Below, in pieces: positions 34,626-43,084 of a DNA stretch of 64,000 nucleotides; positions within the stretch are counted from its first letter, which is position 1; the number at the start of each line of letters is the position of its first letter. The stretch is taken from NCBI RefSeq assembly GCF_004210305.1, contig NZ_SCFB01000002.1:62001-126000 (forward strand). Direction: 5' to 3'. A program made the position numbers and the translations under genes. The stretch is from Candidatus Finniella inopinata (GTDB lineage: Bacteria > Pseudomonadota > Alphaproteobacteria > Paracaedibacterales > CAIULA01). The notes beneath the pieces are model-generated. The model worked only from the letters and a program-made list of their open reading frames with translations. It ran no database searches and was not told the origin of the DNA.

Positions 34626-35468
34626 CTAATGTAAAACTGGCTTCGTGCCTTTTTCCAAATCCGTCCAAAATTGATTAAAGGGTACGGGTTCACTAATTAA
34701 AAACCCCTGAATCACATCGCACCGCATACTTTGAACAATCATCAGCTGCTCCAGCGTCTCCACCCCTTCACAAACAACTTCCAGGTCTATCTCTTTAGCC
34801 AAATCAATCAGACATTTTAAAACAGCCCGGGCACTGGGCGAATGGGGGGCTTTTTGAATAAAGCTTTGGTCGATCTTGACAGCATCAACCGCCAATTCCA
34901 CAAGGTAATTCATGGTTGCATAACCACTACCGAAATCGTCTAAAATTACGCGCATACCCATGGCTCTAAGCTGTTGTATGTTGCGATTCAAAACCTCTAA
35001 ATTGTCTGCTTTTGGAAATTCCGTGATTTCAATTGACAATTGACTAGGGTCAACAGACGTGTGTTTGGTAAAACATTTCTCCAAAAATACGACAAAGTTT
35101 TTGTCAATCATTTCAGGAGGCATATTGACGGACAGAGGAACCGAACACCGAACCATGTGGCTTTTTTGTTCAAGCTGTTTAATAACATTCTTGACGATCC
35201 ACTCGCTAAGGGAATGAATCAACCCTTGATTCAACGCTGTTTGAATCCACTGGTAGATAGGGATGGATGAAAAATTTACACCTTCCATCAAAGAGGCAAA
35301 CGGCAAATCATTGATGGACGTGGGCATTCTCAACAAAACTTCTCCTCCTACCACCTGACCGGTTGTCATGCTGGTCTGCGGTTGGATAAAAAGCCTTAAT
35401 TGGTCGTGATCGATAGCCTTTGCCAAGAACTCGGCAAGTTGCGCGTCCTGATTAAGAGGTATAGCCAT
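34626..35468 (-). CDS. EAL-domain cyclic-di-GMP phosphodiesterase
   Basis: The 280-residue protein is a nearly bare EAL domain. The expected active-site residues are visible: Glu in GGEVLLRM, Asn in SVNMPPEM, Glu in SIEITEF, the two Asp of ILDDFGSGY (about residue 175), Lys in VKIDQSFI, Glu in CEGVET and Gln in IQGFLISEPVP. It should hydrolyse c-di-GMP. No sensory, membrane or GGDEF domain is attached, and no cyclase gene is in the window. The gene stands alone. Confidence 0.9.
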   Translation of the reverse strand: MAIPLNQDAQLAEFLAKAIDHDQLRLFIQPQTSMTTGQVVGGEVLLRMPTSINDLPFASLMEGVNFSSIPIYQWIQTALNQGLIHSLSEWIVKNVIKQLEQKSHMVRCSVPLSVNMPPEMIDKNFVVFLEKCFTKHTSVDPSQLSIEITEFPKADNLEVLNRNIQQLRAMGMRVILDDFGSGYATMNYLVELAVDAVKIDQSFIQKAPHSPSARAVLKCLIDLAKEIDLEVVCEGVETLEQLMIVQSMRCDVIQGFLISEPVPFNQFWTDLEKGTKPVLH

Positions 35469-35689
35469 GCTAGGTTTCGAATTTATTTATAAATTTTAAC
35501 TTTTTTATCACGATTAACAGCCACAATCAACAAGTAAATTCAAAAACCTCTATTATTACAGAAAGACACCCTCTATTTACGCAATACTAGCCCACACAGA
35601 AATTCACTTGATTATTTTCTTTGATTGCCATGCCATCACAGGATGAGGCATATTGTGATGATACATCATGTCAATTCAAAGGATAAAAG

Positions 35690-36712
35690 GTGAAAGATCA
35701 AAGGATTTTATCAGGCGTTAGACCAACAGGTCATATCCACCTAGGCAATTATTTAGGTGCTATCCGCCAATGGGTGCACCTGTCAAGCAGTCTATCACAA
35801 CACAGCTCAAATGAACAGTTATTTTGCATTGTTGATCAACACGCCCTAACGACCCCAACAGACACCAAAGATTTAGCTTCAAATACGCACACCATCGCAG
35901 CCGCCTATATTGCCTGCGGCATAAACCCTGATGAGAATACCATTTTCATTCAAAGTCACGTACCGGCCCACACCGAGCTGGCTTGGTATCTAAGTTGCAT
36001 CGCTCCTCTTGGGTGGTTGAACCGCATGACCCAGTTTAAGGATAAGGCTGGCAAAGACACAGGTCAGGCACACCTGGGTCTATACGCTTATCCCGTTTTA
36101 ATGGCAGCCGACATTTTGATATATAGAGCAACGCAGGTGCCTGTTGGCGAAGACCAAAAGCAGCATGTTGAATTGGCACGTGATTTGGCTGGACTTTTTA
36201 ATCGTCATTGTGGAACCGATTATTTCCCCCTGCCAGAACCCTTTATTAATAAAGCAACAGCCCGAATCATGAGCTTAAGGGATGGTTCTAAAAAGATGAG
36301 CAAGTCTGATTTGTCAGATTATTCGCGCCTCCACCTAACCGACGACAATGATTTATTAGCTTTAAAAATCCGAAAGGCCAAAACTGACAGTGATCCAATT
36401 CCCGACAATGTTAAGGATTTGGAAAACCGTTTGGAAGCCCTAAATTTGTTAGGAATTTACGCTAACCTTACAGAACAAAGCTTACAGGCCGTGTGTCAAC
36501 AATTCGCGGGTCAGTTTTTTTCAGCGTTTAAACCGATTTTGACGGATGCCGTTATCGCTACTTTGCAGCCTATCAGAGAGAAAATTTTTCAATTAAAAGA
36601 TGAAAAAACCTATCTTCAACAAATTTTACACAAAGGTTCTGAAACGGCCAATCGTTTGTCTCAAAGACACTTAAGGGAGATACGTTCTTTATTGGGATTA
36701 GTTGAATGTTAA
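35690..36712 (+). CDS. trpS: Tryptophan-tRNA ligase
   Basis: The 340-residue class I synthetase has the HIGH-type motif PTGHIHLGNYLGA (residues 12-24), the GEDQKQHVELARDLA block and the KMSKS loop KKMSKSDLSD. It charges tRNA-Trp. The start is GTG at 35690 with an AAAGGA ribosome site six bases upstream; no ATG of suitable position exists. The 220-bp gap before it shows nothing else certain. Confidence 0.96.
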   Translation: MKDQRILSGVRPTGHIHLGNYLGAIRQWVHLSSSLSQHSSNEQLFCIVDQHALTTPTDTKDLASNTHTIAAAYIACGINPDENTIFIQSHVPAHTELAWYLSCIAPLGWLNRMTQFKDKAGKDTGQAHLGLYAYPVLMAADILIYRATQVPVGEDQKQHVELARDLAGLFNRHCGTDYFPLPEPFINKATARIMSLRDGSKKMSKSDLSDYSRLHLTDDNDLLALKIRKAKTDSDPIPDNVKDLENRLEALNLLGIYANLTEQSLQAVCQQFAGQFFSAFKPILTDAVIATLQPIREKIFQLKDEKTYLQQILHKGSETANRLSQRHLREIRSLLGLVEC

Positions 36713-36764
36713 CCAAAGATATGCCAAATTGAATCAAATACATTTTGACTGAGATACCATCCCT

Positions 36765-37823
36765 ATGAACAGTTCTTCACCATCCAGCGACCGCACCAAA
36801 GCCCTCGATTCAGCCCTTTCCCAAATTGAACGTGCCTTTGGCAAGGGGTCGGTGATGCGGCTTGGCCAGCGGGAAACGGTTGATGCAGAAGTTTATTCAA
36901 CAGGATCTTTAGGGTTGGATATTGCCTTGGGAATTGGTGGCTTGCCAAAAGGCCGTGTCATTGAAATTTATGGACCAGAATCATCGGGCAAAACCACCAT
37001 GACGTTGCACGTTGTGGCCGAGGCTCAAAAGGCGGGCGGAACTTGCGCCTTCATCGATGCTGAACATGCCCTTGACCCAAGCTATGCCCGAAAATTGGGC
37101 ATCAATTTGGATGAGCTGTTAATCTCGCAACCTGACACCGGCGAACAGGCCTTGGAGATTGCTGATACGTTGGTGCGAAGTGGGGCCGTTGATGTCTTGG
37201 TTGTCGACAGTGTGGCAGCCTTGGTTCCAAAAGCTGAACTAGAAGGCGACATGGGTGATTCACACATGGGGTTGCAAGCGCGTTTAATGAGCCAGGCTTT
37301 ACGTAAACTAACGGGCTCTATTTCAAAAAGCGGTTGCATGGTCATTTTCATCAACCAAATTCGTCAAAAAATTGGGGTAATGTTTGGAAATCCAGAAACC
37401 ACCACCGGCGGCAACGCATTGAAATTTTACGCCTCTGTTCGGTTGGACATCCGTCGTATCGGCGCCTTGAAAGATAAAGACCAGGTCATTGGGAACCAAA
37501 CCCGCGTGAAGGTGGTCAAAAACAAAATGGCCCCGCCCTTTAAAGTCGTTGACTTTGATATCATGTATGGTGAAGGGGTTTCAAAAACAGGCGAACTGAT
37601 CGATTTGGGCGTTAAGGCAGGTGTCGTTGATAAAGCAGGATCTTGGTATTCTTACAACACACAACGCATGGGACAAGGCCGTGAAGCCACCCGACAGTTT
37701 TTAAAAGATAACCCCGAAGTGGCAGCTCAGATTGAACGGTCAGTCCGGGACAATGCTGGTCTGGTGGCTGATGCAATGATTGGGGGAATGGAAGGGAACA
37801 GCTCAAGCAGTGACGGCGAATAA
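36765..37823 (+). CDS. recA: Recombinase RecA
   Basis: The 352-residue recombinase forms filaments on single-stranded DNA, promotes strand exchange and triggers LexA cleavage. Walker [10 protein letters not shown] lies near residue 68, the [15 protein letters not shown] block follows, and the L2 loop region [35 protein letters not shown] motif is present in parts. The acidic C-terminus is short. It is first in a tight recA-ihf-hit-gst cluster. AddA, its presynaptic partner, is at the left edge of the window. Confidence 0.97.
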   Translation: MNSSSPSSDRTKALDSALSQIERAFGKGSVMRLGQRETVDAEVYSTGSLGLDIALGIGGLPKGRVIEIYGPESSGKTTMTLHVVAEAQKAGGTCAFIDAEHALDPSYARKLGINLDELLISQPDTGEQALEIADTLVRSGAVDVLVVDSVAALVPKAELEGDMGDSHMGLQARLMSQALRKLTGSISKSGCMVIFINQIRQKIGVMFGNPETTTGGNALKFYASVRLDIRRIGALKDKDQVIGNQTRVKVVKNKMAPPFKVVDFDIMYGEGVSKTGELIDLGVKAGVVDKAGSWYSYNTQRMGQGREATRQFLKDNPEVAAQIERSVRDNAGLVADAMIGGMEGNSSSSDGE

Positions 37824-38130
37824 ACCACCCACCGGCATAACATCCACGTTAGGACGTGCCGAAATAACGCAAGTGTTCTGCGAAAAGCTGAGCCTTGATA
37901 AAAAAACAGCTTCAAACGTCTTAGAAACCTTGGTTGATAGCTTGGTGGATCGTTTTAAACAAGGGAAGTCTTTGAAAATCCAAGGGTTGGGGACTTTTGC
38001 CGTTCATGAGAAAAAATCAAGGCCGGGCTTAAACCCAAAAACAAAAGAAAAGGTGACTGTTCCCTCTAGACGGGTGGTTCGGATGCGCCCCTCGCCCACA
38101 TTGCAAAAAAGGTTAAACGATGACGTATGA
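37810..38130 (+). CDS. HU/IHF-family DNA-bending protein (IHF alpha-like)
   Basis: The 106-residue protein has the IHF/HU fold: the N-terminal [21 protein letters not shown] helices, [15 protein letters not shown], and the DNA-intercalating arm tip RPGLNPKT. The GTG at 37810 gives the family-like N-terminus, with a GGAAGGGAA run upstream, and overlaps recA by 14 bp; a longer ATG start at 37780 is possible. IHF alpha usually lies beside pheT, so a place behind recA is uncommon. It overlaps the HIT gene by 11 bp. Confidence 0.85.
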   Translation: MTANKPPTGITSTLGRAEITQVFCEKLSLDKKTASNVLETLVDSLVDRFKQGKSLKIQGLGTFAVHEKKSRPGLNPKTKEKVTVPSRRVVRMRPSPTLQKRLNDDV

Positions 38131-38473
38131 TAGCGATAATATTTTTGCGCGTATTTTAAGGGGTGAAATAGCCTGTGAAAAAATCAGCGAAGATGAGTAC
38201 TACCTAGCTTTCCATGACCGTTATCCCAAGGCCCCCGTCCATGTTTTGATTATTCCTAAAGGTCCCTATCTAGATGCCTTTGATTTTCATCATCGGGCCT
38301 CATCGCTCGAAATTGTTGGCTTCTATAAGGGGTTAAACGCTGTGATAGAAAAACTTCAAATTTCTGAAGGGTATCGCTTAATTGCCAACAGCGGACACCA
38401 TGGCGGGCAAGAGGTTCCCCATTATCACGTCCACCTGTTGGCCGGGCGAAAACTAGAAAAATCTATTGTTTGA
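38120..38473 (+). CDS. HIT-family hydrolase (Hint type)
   Basis: The 117-residue histidine-triad protein begins with NIFARILRGEIACEKI, has APVHVLIIPK, and ends with the active triad HYHVHLLAG (near residue 101-105). Hint enzymes cleave purine nucleoside phosphoramidates and aminoacyl adenylates. It overlaps the IHF gene by 11 bp and is followed 9 bp later by the GST gene, so it is translated within the recA cluster. Confidence 0.92.
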   Translation: MTYDSDNIFARILRGEIACEKISEDEYYLAFHDRYPKAPVHVLIIPKGPYLDAFDFHHRASSLEIVGFYKGLNAVIEKLQISEGYRLIANSGHHGGQEVPHYHVHLLAGRKLEKSIV

Positions 38474-38482
38474 TAAGAAGCT

Positions 38483-39163
38483 ATGAGAACTCTTTACCAC
38501 TATCCATTGTGTCCCTATTCTCGGAAAATACGCCTTCAATTGGCTGAAAAGAAGCTGGACTTTACGCTTGAGCTGGAAAAATTTTGGGAGAAACGACCCG
38601 AATTTTTAAGCCTGAACGCCGCTGGTCAGGTTCCGGTGTTGATTGATTTGAACGGATCCGTTTTGGCCGACAGTGTGGCTATTTGTGAATATCTTGAGGA
38701 GACCTATCCCAAAGACGGTTCCTTAATTGGAGAAGGGCTGCCGCAGCGCGCCGAAGTCAGACGCCTTATCGCTTGGTTTGATACACGTTTCGGGCGCGAC
38801 ATCTCTGAGCGTCTTGTGTTTGAAAAAATAATCAAAAGATATTTGCCAACCACAGGATCAAGTGGCCCTGATTCTGCAGTCATTCGTCAGGCCAAAAATG
38901 CTATTCATCATCATTTAGATTACATCAGCTGGCTTGTTGATCGGCGCAACTGGCTGGCCGGTGATCATTTCTCGCTGGCGGATATAACCGCTGCCGCGCA
39001 TCTGTCCGTTATTGATTATTTGGGCGACGTCCCTTGGGAATCCCATCTGTTGGCCAAAGAATGGTACGCGCGCATTAAATCGCGGCCTATGTTCCGCAAC
39101 CTTTTGCAAGACCGTGCGTCAGGATTGACTCCATCGGCCCATTATGCTGATTTAGATTTTTAA
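38483..39163 (+). CDS. Glutathione S-transferase family protein
   Basis: The 226-residue protein has a thioredoxin-like N-terminal domain (LYHYPLCPYSRKIRL with Cys10, then the cis-proline AAGQVPVLID and ADSVAICEYLEE) and an all-helical C-terminal domain with FSLADITAAAHLS. It likely uses glutathione in detoxification or disulfide chemistry; substrate unknown. The last about 49 codons are duplicated downstream at 40061-40214 with almost only silent changes. Confidence 0.9.
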   Translation: MRTLYHYPLCPYSRKIRLQLAEKKLDFTLELEKFWEKRPEFLSLNAAGQVPVLIDLNGSVLADSVAICEYLEETYPKDGSLIGEGLPQRAEVRRLIAWFDTRFGRDISERLVFEKIIKRYLPTTGSSGPDSAVIRQAKNAIHHHLDYISWLVDRRNWLAGDHFSLADITAAAHLSVIDYLGDVPWESHLLAKEWYARIKSRPMFRNLLQDRASGLTPSAHYADLDF

Positions 39164-39246
39164 ATAAGACATTATTTAGAAAATATTAATTAATTATCCT
39201 TTATAATTTTATACATATTACACTTATTATAAGGACTTAATTCGTT

Positions 39247-39955
39247 ATGAAATTAAATATTAACCACATAGCCATGCTTTTGTTTTGTACAACGGTGGCT
39301 CAGGCGGCAAGCCAGACGACTATTGATCAAGTAGAATACGATATCATCGACATGGTCCCTGAAAGTGCCAGGAATAGTGCTGTAATGGTCAGCCTGCCTG
39401 AGGATTCATCCAGTTCTGGAATATGGATGACGTTGGAGAAATCTGATGGTACACAGTCTGGCTGGCAGCATATAATGCCTGGCGGAAATTACATCTTCCC
39501 ACGATTGGAATCTTCTAGTTATACACGCGTCATAGCCCCCACCCTACAGAACCAAGGATCACAGGGATCTCAGGTGCAAGCTAGGTCATTACAGGCGGAA
39601 GGCTCCTCTTCGACAAAAACAGACATCGTAGTATCCTTCAATGATGATGGCACAATCCCCCATACCAAACCCGATGACGCACAAGATTGGTTCAAGAGGA
39701 TTCCTGAGAATGTTTGGCAAAAACCGGCTAGCACACATGCCGAAAAAAGCGACTATGTTTGGTTCCAATCAGCTACCCAAAGCGTAACTTTGACCATCCC
39801 AAACGACATTGCCCCCCCCTAGCTCAGCAACCTTCCCCACGGCAGGTCAGTGGAAGCAAGAAGGCGGATCATGGAGGTGGTACCAGGGTTCTGCTCAGAC
39901 CTCTAGTGGGTCCACAACCTCGCTCAGTGGACTTATCGTCGAAGCCCACAGCTAA
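39247..39955 (+). pseudogene. Secreted Trp-rich protein interrupted at a C8 tract
   Basis: The frame from ATG 39247 encodes a signal peptide (ending VAQAAS) and a Ser/Trp-rich body, and stops at 39822 after 191 residues, directly behind a run of eight C (39812-39819). With seven or ten C the frame continues for about 44 more coding-like residues (SSATFPTAGQWKQEGG, then SWRWYQGSAQ...) to a TAA at 39953-39955. Trp-containing blocks recur (GIWMTLEKSDG, YVWFQSA, GQWKQEGGSWRWYQG). It may be a phase-variable gene, an early pseudogene or carry a sequencing error. Function unknown. Confidence 0.65.
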
Positions 39956-39987
39956 TCGCCCTTAACCGCCCCGCGCCACTGTCAAAA

Positions 39988-40024
39988 CAAAAACCCTTTT
40001 GCAGCCCGTCTGCTTAAGGGTTTT
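39988..40024 (+). terminator. Terminator-like hairpin behind the Trp-rich gene
   Basis: AAAACCCTT..GCAG pairs with CTGC..AAGGGTTTT around a CCCGT loop, with two T-T mismatches. It lies 33 bp after the extended stop of the Trp-rich gene, which supports that longer frame as the original one. Confidence 0.6.
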
Positions 40025-40060
40025 GGGGCATTCCTGAAGGGTGACACTGGTAGTCATGAC

Positions 40061-40214
40061 ATCGTCTTATTTGGGCGACATACCGTGGGAATCCCATCTT
40101 TTAGCCAAAGAATGGTATGCGCGCATTAAATCGCGCCCCATGTTCCGCAATCTTTTGCAAGACCGCGCCTCAGGGTTAACCCCGTCGGCGCATTATGCTG
40201 ATTTAGATTTCTAG
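40061..40214 (+). pseudogene. Duplicated 3' end of the GST gene
   Basis: This 154-bp remnant matches the last part of the GST gene at 38483-39163, from LGDIPWESHLLAKEWYAR to the stop. Comparing 147 bp by eye I count 18 differences; the encoded protein changes at one residue (Val to Ile), so nearly all differences are silent. The copy has no start or N-terminal part. It lies 900 bp downstream, behind the Trp-rich gene. Confidence 0.9.
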
Positions 40215-40225
40215 GCTACGTACTT

Positions 40226-40732
40226 TTATTTAACAGCAGAATAACCGCCGTAGGCATCAGTTAGCAAATCACAAACAAGCAAATATTTATCGGGGTTCTG
40301 TCTGTTGTAATAGGCATTTTTGTTAGCCTCGCAATGGGTTAAGGCGGCATTAATGCTTCTTAAAATTGCAGCTTTAGTGGCCGTACCCTCAGCGAACATC
40401 TCTTTCATCTTAGCCAAAATCATAGGCACGGTTTCAAGGGCTGTTGTATGGCAGACTGCACTTCCCAGAGCATCGCCGCCTACCCACTTCCATACTTTAC
40501 CATCCTGCCCAGTTTCATCTTTCTCCAAGTAGATAAAAACATCTGCTCCCTTTGCCAACATTTCTTTAACTTTGACAGGATCCCCCATCGCTTTATGAAA
40601 AGCCGTTGATCCCTGGTCATCCATCATGTTGATCTCTGAAACAGAGTCAGGGGAGGAACTGCTTGACGCAACCACAAAAGGTGCAGTAGCCATCAATAGC
40701 GTTGTTACGATGGCAACGGAAAATGATTTCAT
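40226..40732 (-). CDS. Secreted ankyrin-like small protein
   Basis: The 168-residue product has a signal peptide (MKSFSVAIVTTLLMATAPFVVA) followed by a serine run. One ankyrin-like unit is visible near residues 38-66 (DDQGSTAFHKAMGDPVKVKEMLAKGADVF). The remainder is helical, with two cysteines, and is not recognised. Exported ankyrin proteins are common in host-associated bacteria, but with one unit the call is modest. ATG at 40732. Nothing shows an operon; the neighbours are pseudogenes. Confidence 0.65.
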   Translation of the reverse strand: MKSFSVAIVTTLLMATAPFVVASSSSSPDSVSEINMMDDQGSTAFHKAMGDPVKVKEMLAKGADVFIYLEKDETGQDGKVWKWVGGDALGSAVCHTTALETVPMILAKMKEMFAEGTATKAAILRSINAALTHCEANKNAYYNRQNPDKYLLVCDLLTDAYGGYSAVK

Positions 40733-40823
40733 GCTTTAACTCCCATTAAAATACAATTTATAAAAAATTGTAGGAACAAACAAGGAATGATCCAATAAAA
40801 AAATTTAAATTTATGATTCTTTC

Positions 40824-41596
40824 TCACGAATGGGTATGTCTAAACTTCTCCACCGTTAAATTAAGAAGGGCTGTTTCACCTATGGTAAAGTGACCTTGGG
40901 CAACCCAGTTATCACCACGTTCTTCTGCAGTTCTTGGATACTTCGGCTTGGCTCTATGTGGGCATTTCCATAATTGCCAGACGTAATGTTGTTGCGCAAG
41001 GGAAACTGCCGCGGTCGCTCTCCATGAAGTGATTGGGGGTTGATCTGAATCTCCACCCTCTGAACCTTGCATTTGTTTATGGTTTCTTAAAATTACGCAA
41101 TCCATATCCCCCCAAGTGCTAGAAAAAAAACTTGCCAGACCCTTGTGCTGCTGGCTTCCCATACCATAGCATAAGGCCTTCTCCTAGTTTTGTGATCCAC
41201 TGTCCATTGTGAAGTCCTGGCATAACAAAGGTGACCAAAGAATGTGTAAGAGGTAGATTCTGCAACGCACAGGCCAAGGGTAGAACTTCGGCTACTTGGG
41301 CGCCACACACATCATTGGACTCAACTGGCGGCTGTATATCCGTCTGTATATCCAATTGCGTAACGACAGAAACCAGAATAGAAGTTGGTGATGGGGGCCT
41401 AGAAGAAGAGGCTGCCACAACGCTGTCATTTGAGTTTGCATTGATTTCCACGAACTTGTATAGGGGTGCTAATACTGTTAGAATCTAAAGCTTCGGAGAC
41501 TGGTTCAACTTCCACGGAATCCAGACTATTATCCCCCTTACCCCCCCCCGCAAATATTCGAATAAGTCTGGGAAGATTTACAACACAAAAGAACAT
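40824..41596 (-). pseudogene. Decayed paralogue of the Trp-rich secreted gene
   Basis: Three overlapping minus-strand frames read as one broken gene: 41596-41426 (56 residues, beginning MFFCVVNLPRL and crossing a run of nine G), 41451-41119, and 41162-40824. The switch between the last two lies at a run of eight T on the coding strand (41123-41130). The pieces share Trp blocks with the gene at 39247 (GQWITKLGEG, YVWQLWKC, DNWVAQG) and a similar end (LTVEKFRHTHS against LIVEAHS). No clear signal peptide remains. Frameshifts at homopolymers could mean decay or phase variation. Confidence 0.6.
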
Positions 41597-41688
41597 TCAA
41601 AAAACAGCTGCGTAAATAATTGAGGCCGTTGTAAATTTAAGAAAAGAGAACCCAGACCGGTTGGAATCGTGCCTGCTCAAAACAGCCG

Positions 41689-41703
41689 TTAATAAGTTCT
41701 TAA
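41689..41703. promoter_or_regulatory. CtrA-type box upstream of waaA and the decayed gene
   Basis: Perfect TTAA-N7-TTAA (TTAATAAGTTCTTAA) lies 93 bp before the minus-strand pseudogene start and 122 bp before waaA. Either could be the target. Confidence 0.4.
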
Positions 41704-41724
41704 AATATGGCTAGCGTTGGAGTT

Positions 41725-41790
41725 TACACCCAATTCAAACCATCTCCCCTGTTTCATAAAAATCCCGCAAATTGATTTGAATTGGGTATA
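41725..41790. repeat. Palindromic MITE-like unit, copy B (66 bp)
   Basis: Ends TACACCCAATTCAAAC (41725) and GATTTGAATTGGGTATA (to 41790) are inverted copies matching at 15 of 17 positions. The inner sequence matches copy A at 7851-8051 on both sides (CATAAAAATCCCG next to the right end), but about 95 bp of the middle of copy A are absent. It lies 34 bp before waaA. Confidence 0.7.
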
Positions 41791-41824
41791 TTAAGCTTTC
41801 GTTATTTGCTTTGATCCGGGCTTC

Positions 41825-43084
41825 ATGTTTTTTTTCTTTTTTCTTTATCGTTTCTTATCACTGGCTACCTCGCCTTTTATATGTTTATGGCTTCGCTATC
41901 GGCTGCGTCTGGGGTTAGAGGAAAAAAGCCGTCTAACTGAACGGTATGGCATATCTTCTTTGCCAAGGCTAACGGGCCGGTTGATTTGGATCCATGCAGC
42001 CAGCGTTGGAGAAACAGTTTCTCTGGTGCCATTATTAAAACTTTACAAAGAGAATTACCCCGATCACACGCTGCTTTTAACGACGACTACCGTAACCGCC
42101 TGCAGAATCGCCAAGGAACGCCTGAATGGGGTCTGTGTTCACCAATACATTCCCTTTGATGTCAGCATGTGGGCACATCGATTTTTAAAATTTTGGCAGC
42201 CAAGCCTTGCCATTTTTACAGAATCAGAATTATGGCCTAACCTTATTTGGCATACCAAACGACAAGGCATTCCGTTGATTTTATTGAATGCGCGTTTATC
42301 TGATCGCAGCTACCGACGCTGGCGCCGGTTCCGATTCCTCTCTAAGGCCTTGCTTGGAAAGTTTGAGATTTGTTTGGCCCCTTCTGAGACAATTGCTCAT
42401 CGCCTTGGGCAATTGGGCGCGCCCAGAATACAATTGTCCCCACATTTGAAGTTTGCAGCCGAACCATTACCTGTAAACCTTGAAAAACTTGAAAGATTCC
42501 AATCCCTTACTGTTGGGCGTTCTGTATGGGTCGCAGCCAGCACCCATCCGGGTGAAGAAAAGATCTTGTTGAATGCCCACCAAGTTTTAAGAAGGAAATT
42601 TGAAGACCTATTGCTGATTTTGGTTCCGCGTCACCCCGATCGCGCCCAAGAAGTCCGTCAAGTTTGTGATGACGTTGGTGAGACGGCCTGCCTTTATAGC
42701 GGCCAAGAACCTGATGGAAAAACCAGTATTTTAATTGGCGACACCATTGGTGACTTAGGTTTATTTTTTCGGTTATCAAAGATTGTTTTCATTGGTGGCA
42801 GTTTGGTGCCAACAGGGGGGCACAACCCTATTGAACCCGCCTTGTTAAAATGCGCGGTTTTATATGGGCCGCATCATTATAACTTTCGGGAGGTTTGCGA
42901 GGTATTAAGGGATGTGACTTTCCCCATTGATAATGATCAAGAATTGGTGACGATGGTATCCCACTTACTGGAAGACAAACACGCCGCACCAGAAATTGGC
43001 CAAAGGGCATTTGATCGGGTTCAAAGTCAGGCCCAGTCGTTGCAGGGATTGGTAAAACTATTGGGTACGTATGCTAAATCTTAA
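41825..43084 (+). CDS. waaA: Kdo transferase (3-deoxy-D-manno-octulosonic acid transferase)
   Basis: The 419-residue inner-membrane-anchored GT30 enzyme adds Kdo to lipid A precursor. Motifs: N-terminal hydrophobic anchor, IWIHAASVGE (with the catalytic Glu), TESELWPNLI, LLNARLSDRS, and the C-terminal GGSLVPTGGHNPIEPA nucleotide-sugar motif. Its presence, with gmhA at 58.4 kb, indicates that the cell makes a lipopolysaccharide inner core. The stop lies inside the next gene (14-bp overlap). Confidence 0.95.
   Translation: MFFFFFLYRFLSLATSPFICLWLRYRLRLGLEEKSRLTERYGISSLPRLTGRLIWIHAASVGETVSLVPLLKLYKENYPDHTLLLTTTTVTACRIAKERLNGVCVHQYIPFDVSMWAHRFLKFWQPSLAIFTESELWPNLIWHTKRQGIPLILLNARLSDRSYRRWRRFRFLSKALLGKFEICLAPSETIAHRLGQLGAPRIQLSPHLKFAAEPLPVNLEKLERFQSLTVGRSVWVAASTHPGEEKILLNAHQVLRRKFEDLLLILVPRHPDRAQEVRQVCDDVGETACLYSGQEPDGKTSILIGDTIGDLGLFFRLSKIVFIGGSLVPTGGHNPIEPALLKCAVLYGPHHYNFREVCEVLRDVTFPIDNDQELVTMVSHLLEDKHAAPEIGQRAFDRVQSQAQSLQGLVKLLGTYAKS

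Noticed and set aside
40735..40755. CtrA-type box before the ankyrin-like gene
   Set aside because: The two TTAA halves are six bases apart, not seven.
39812..41596. Reassigned stop codon as the cause of the broken Trp-rich genes
   Set aside because: Intact genes here end in TGA (tkt, the UPF0104-type gene), and the breaks are frame changes at homopolymers, not in-frame stops.
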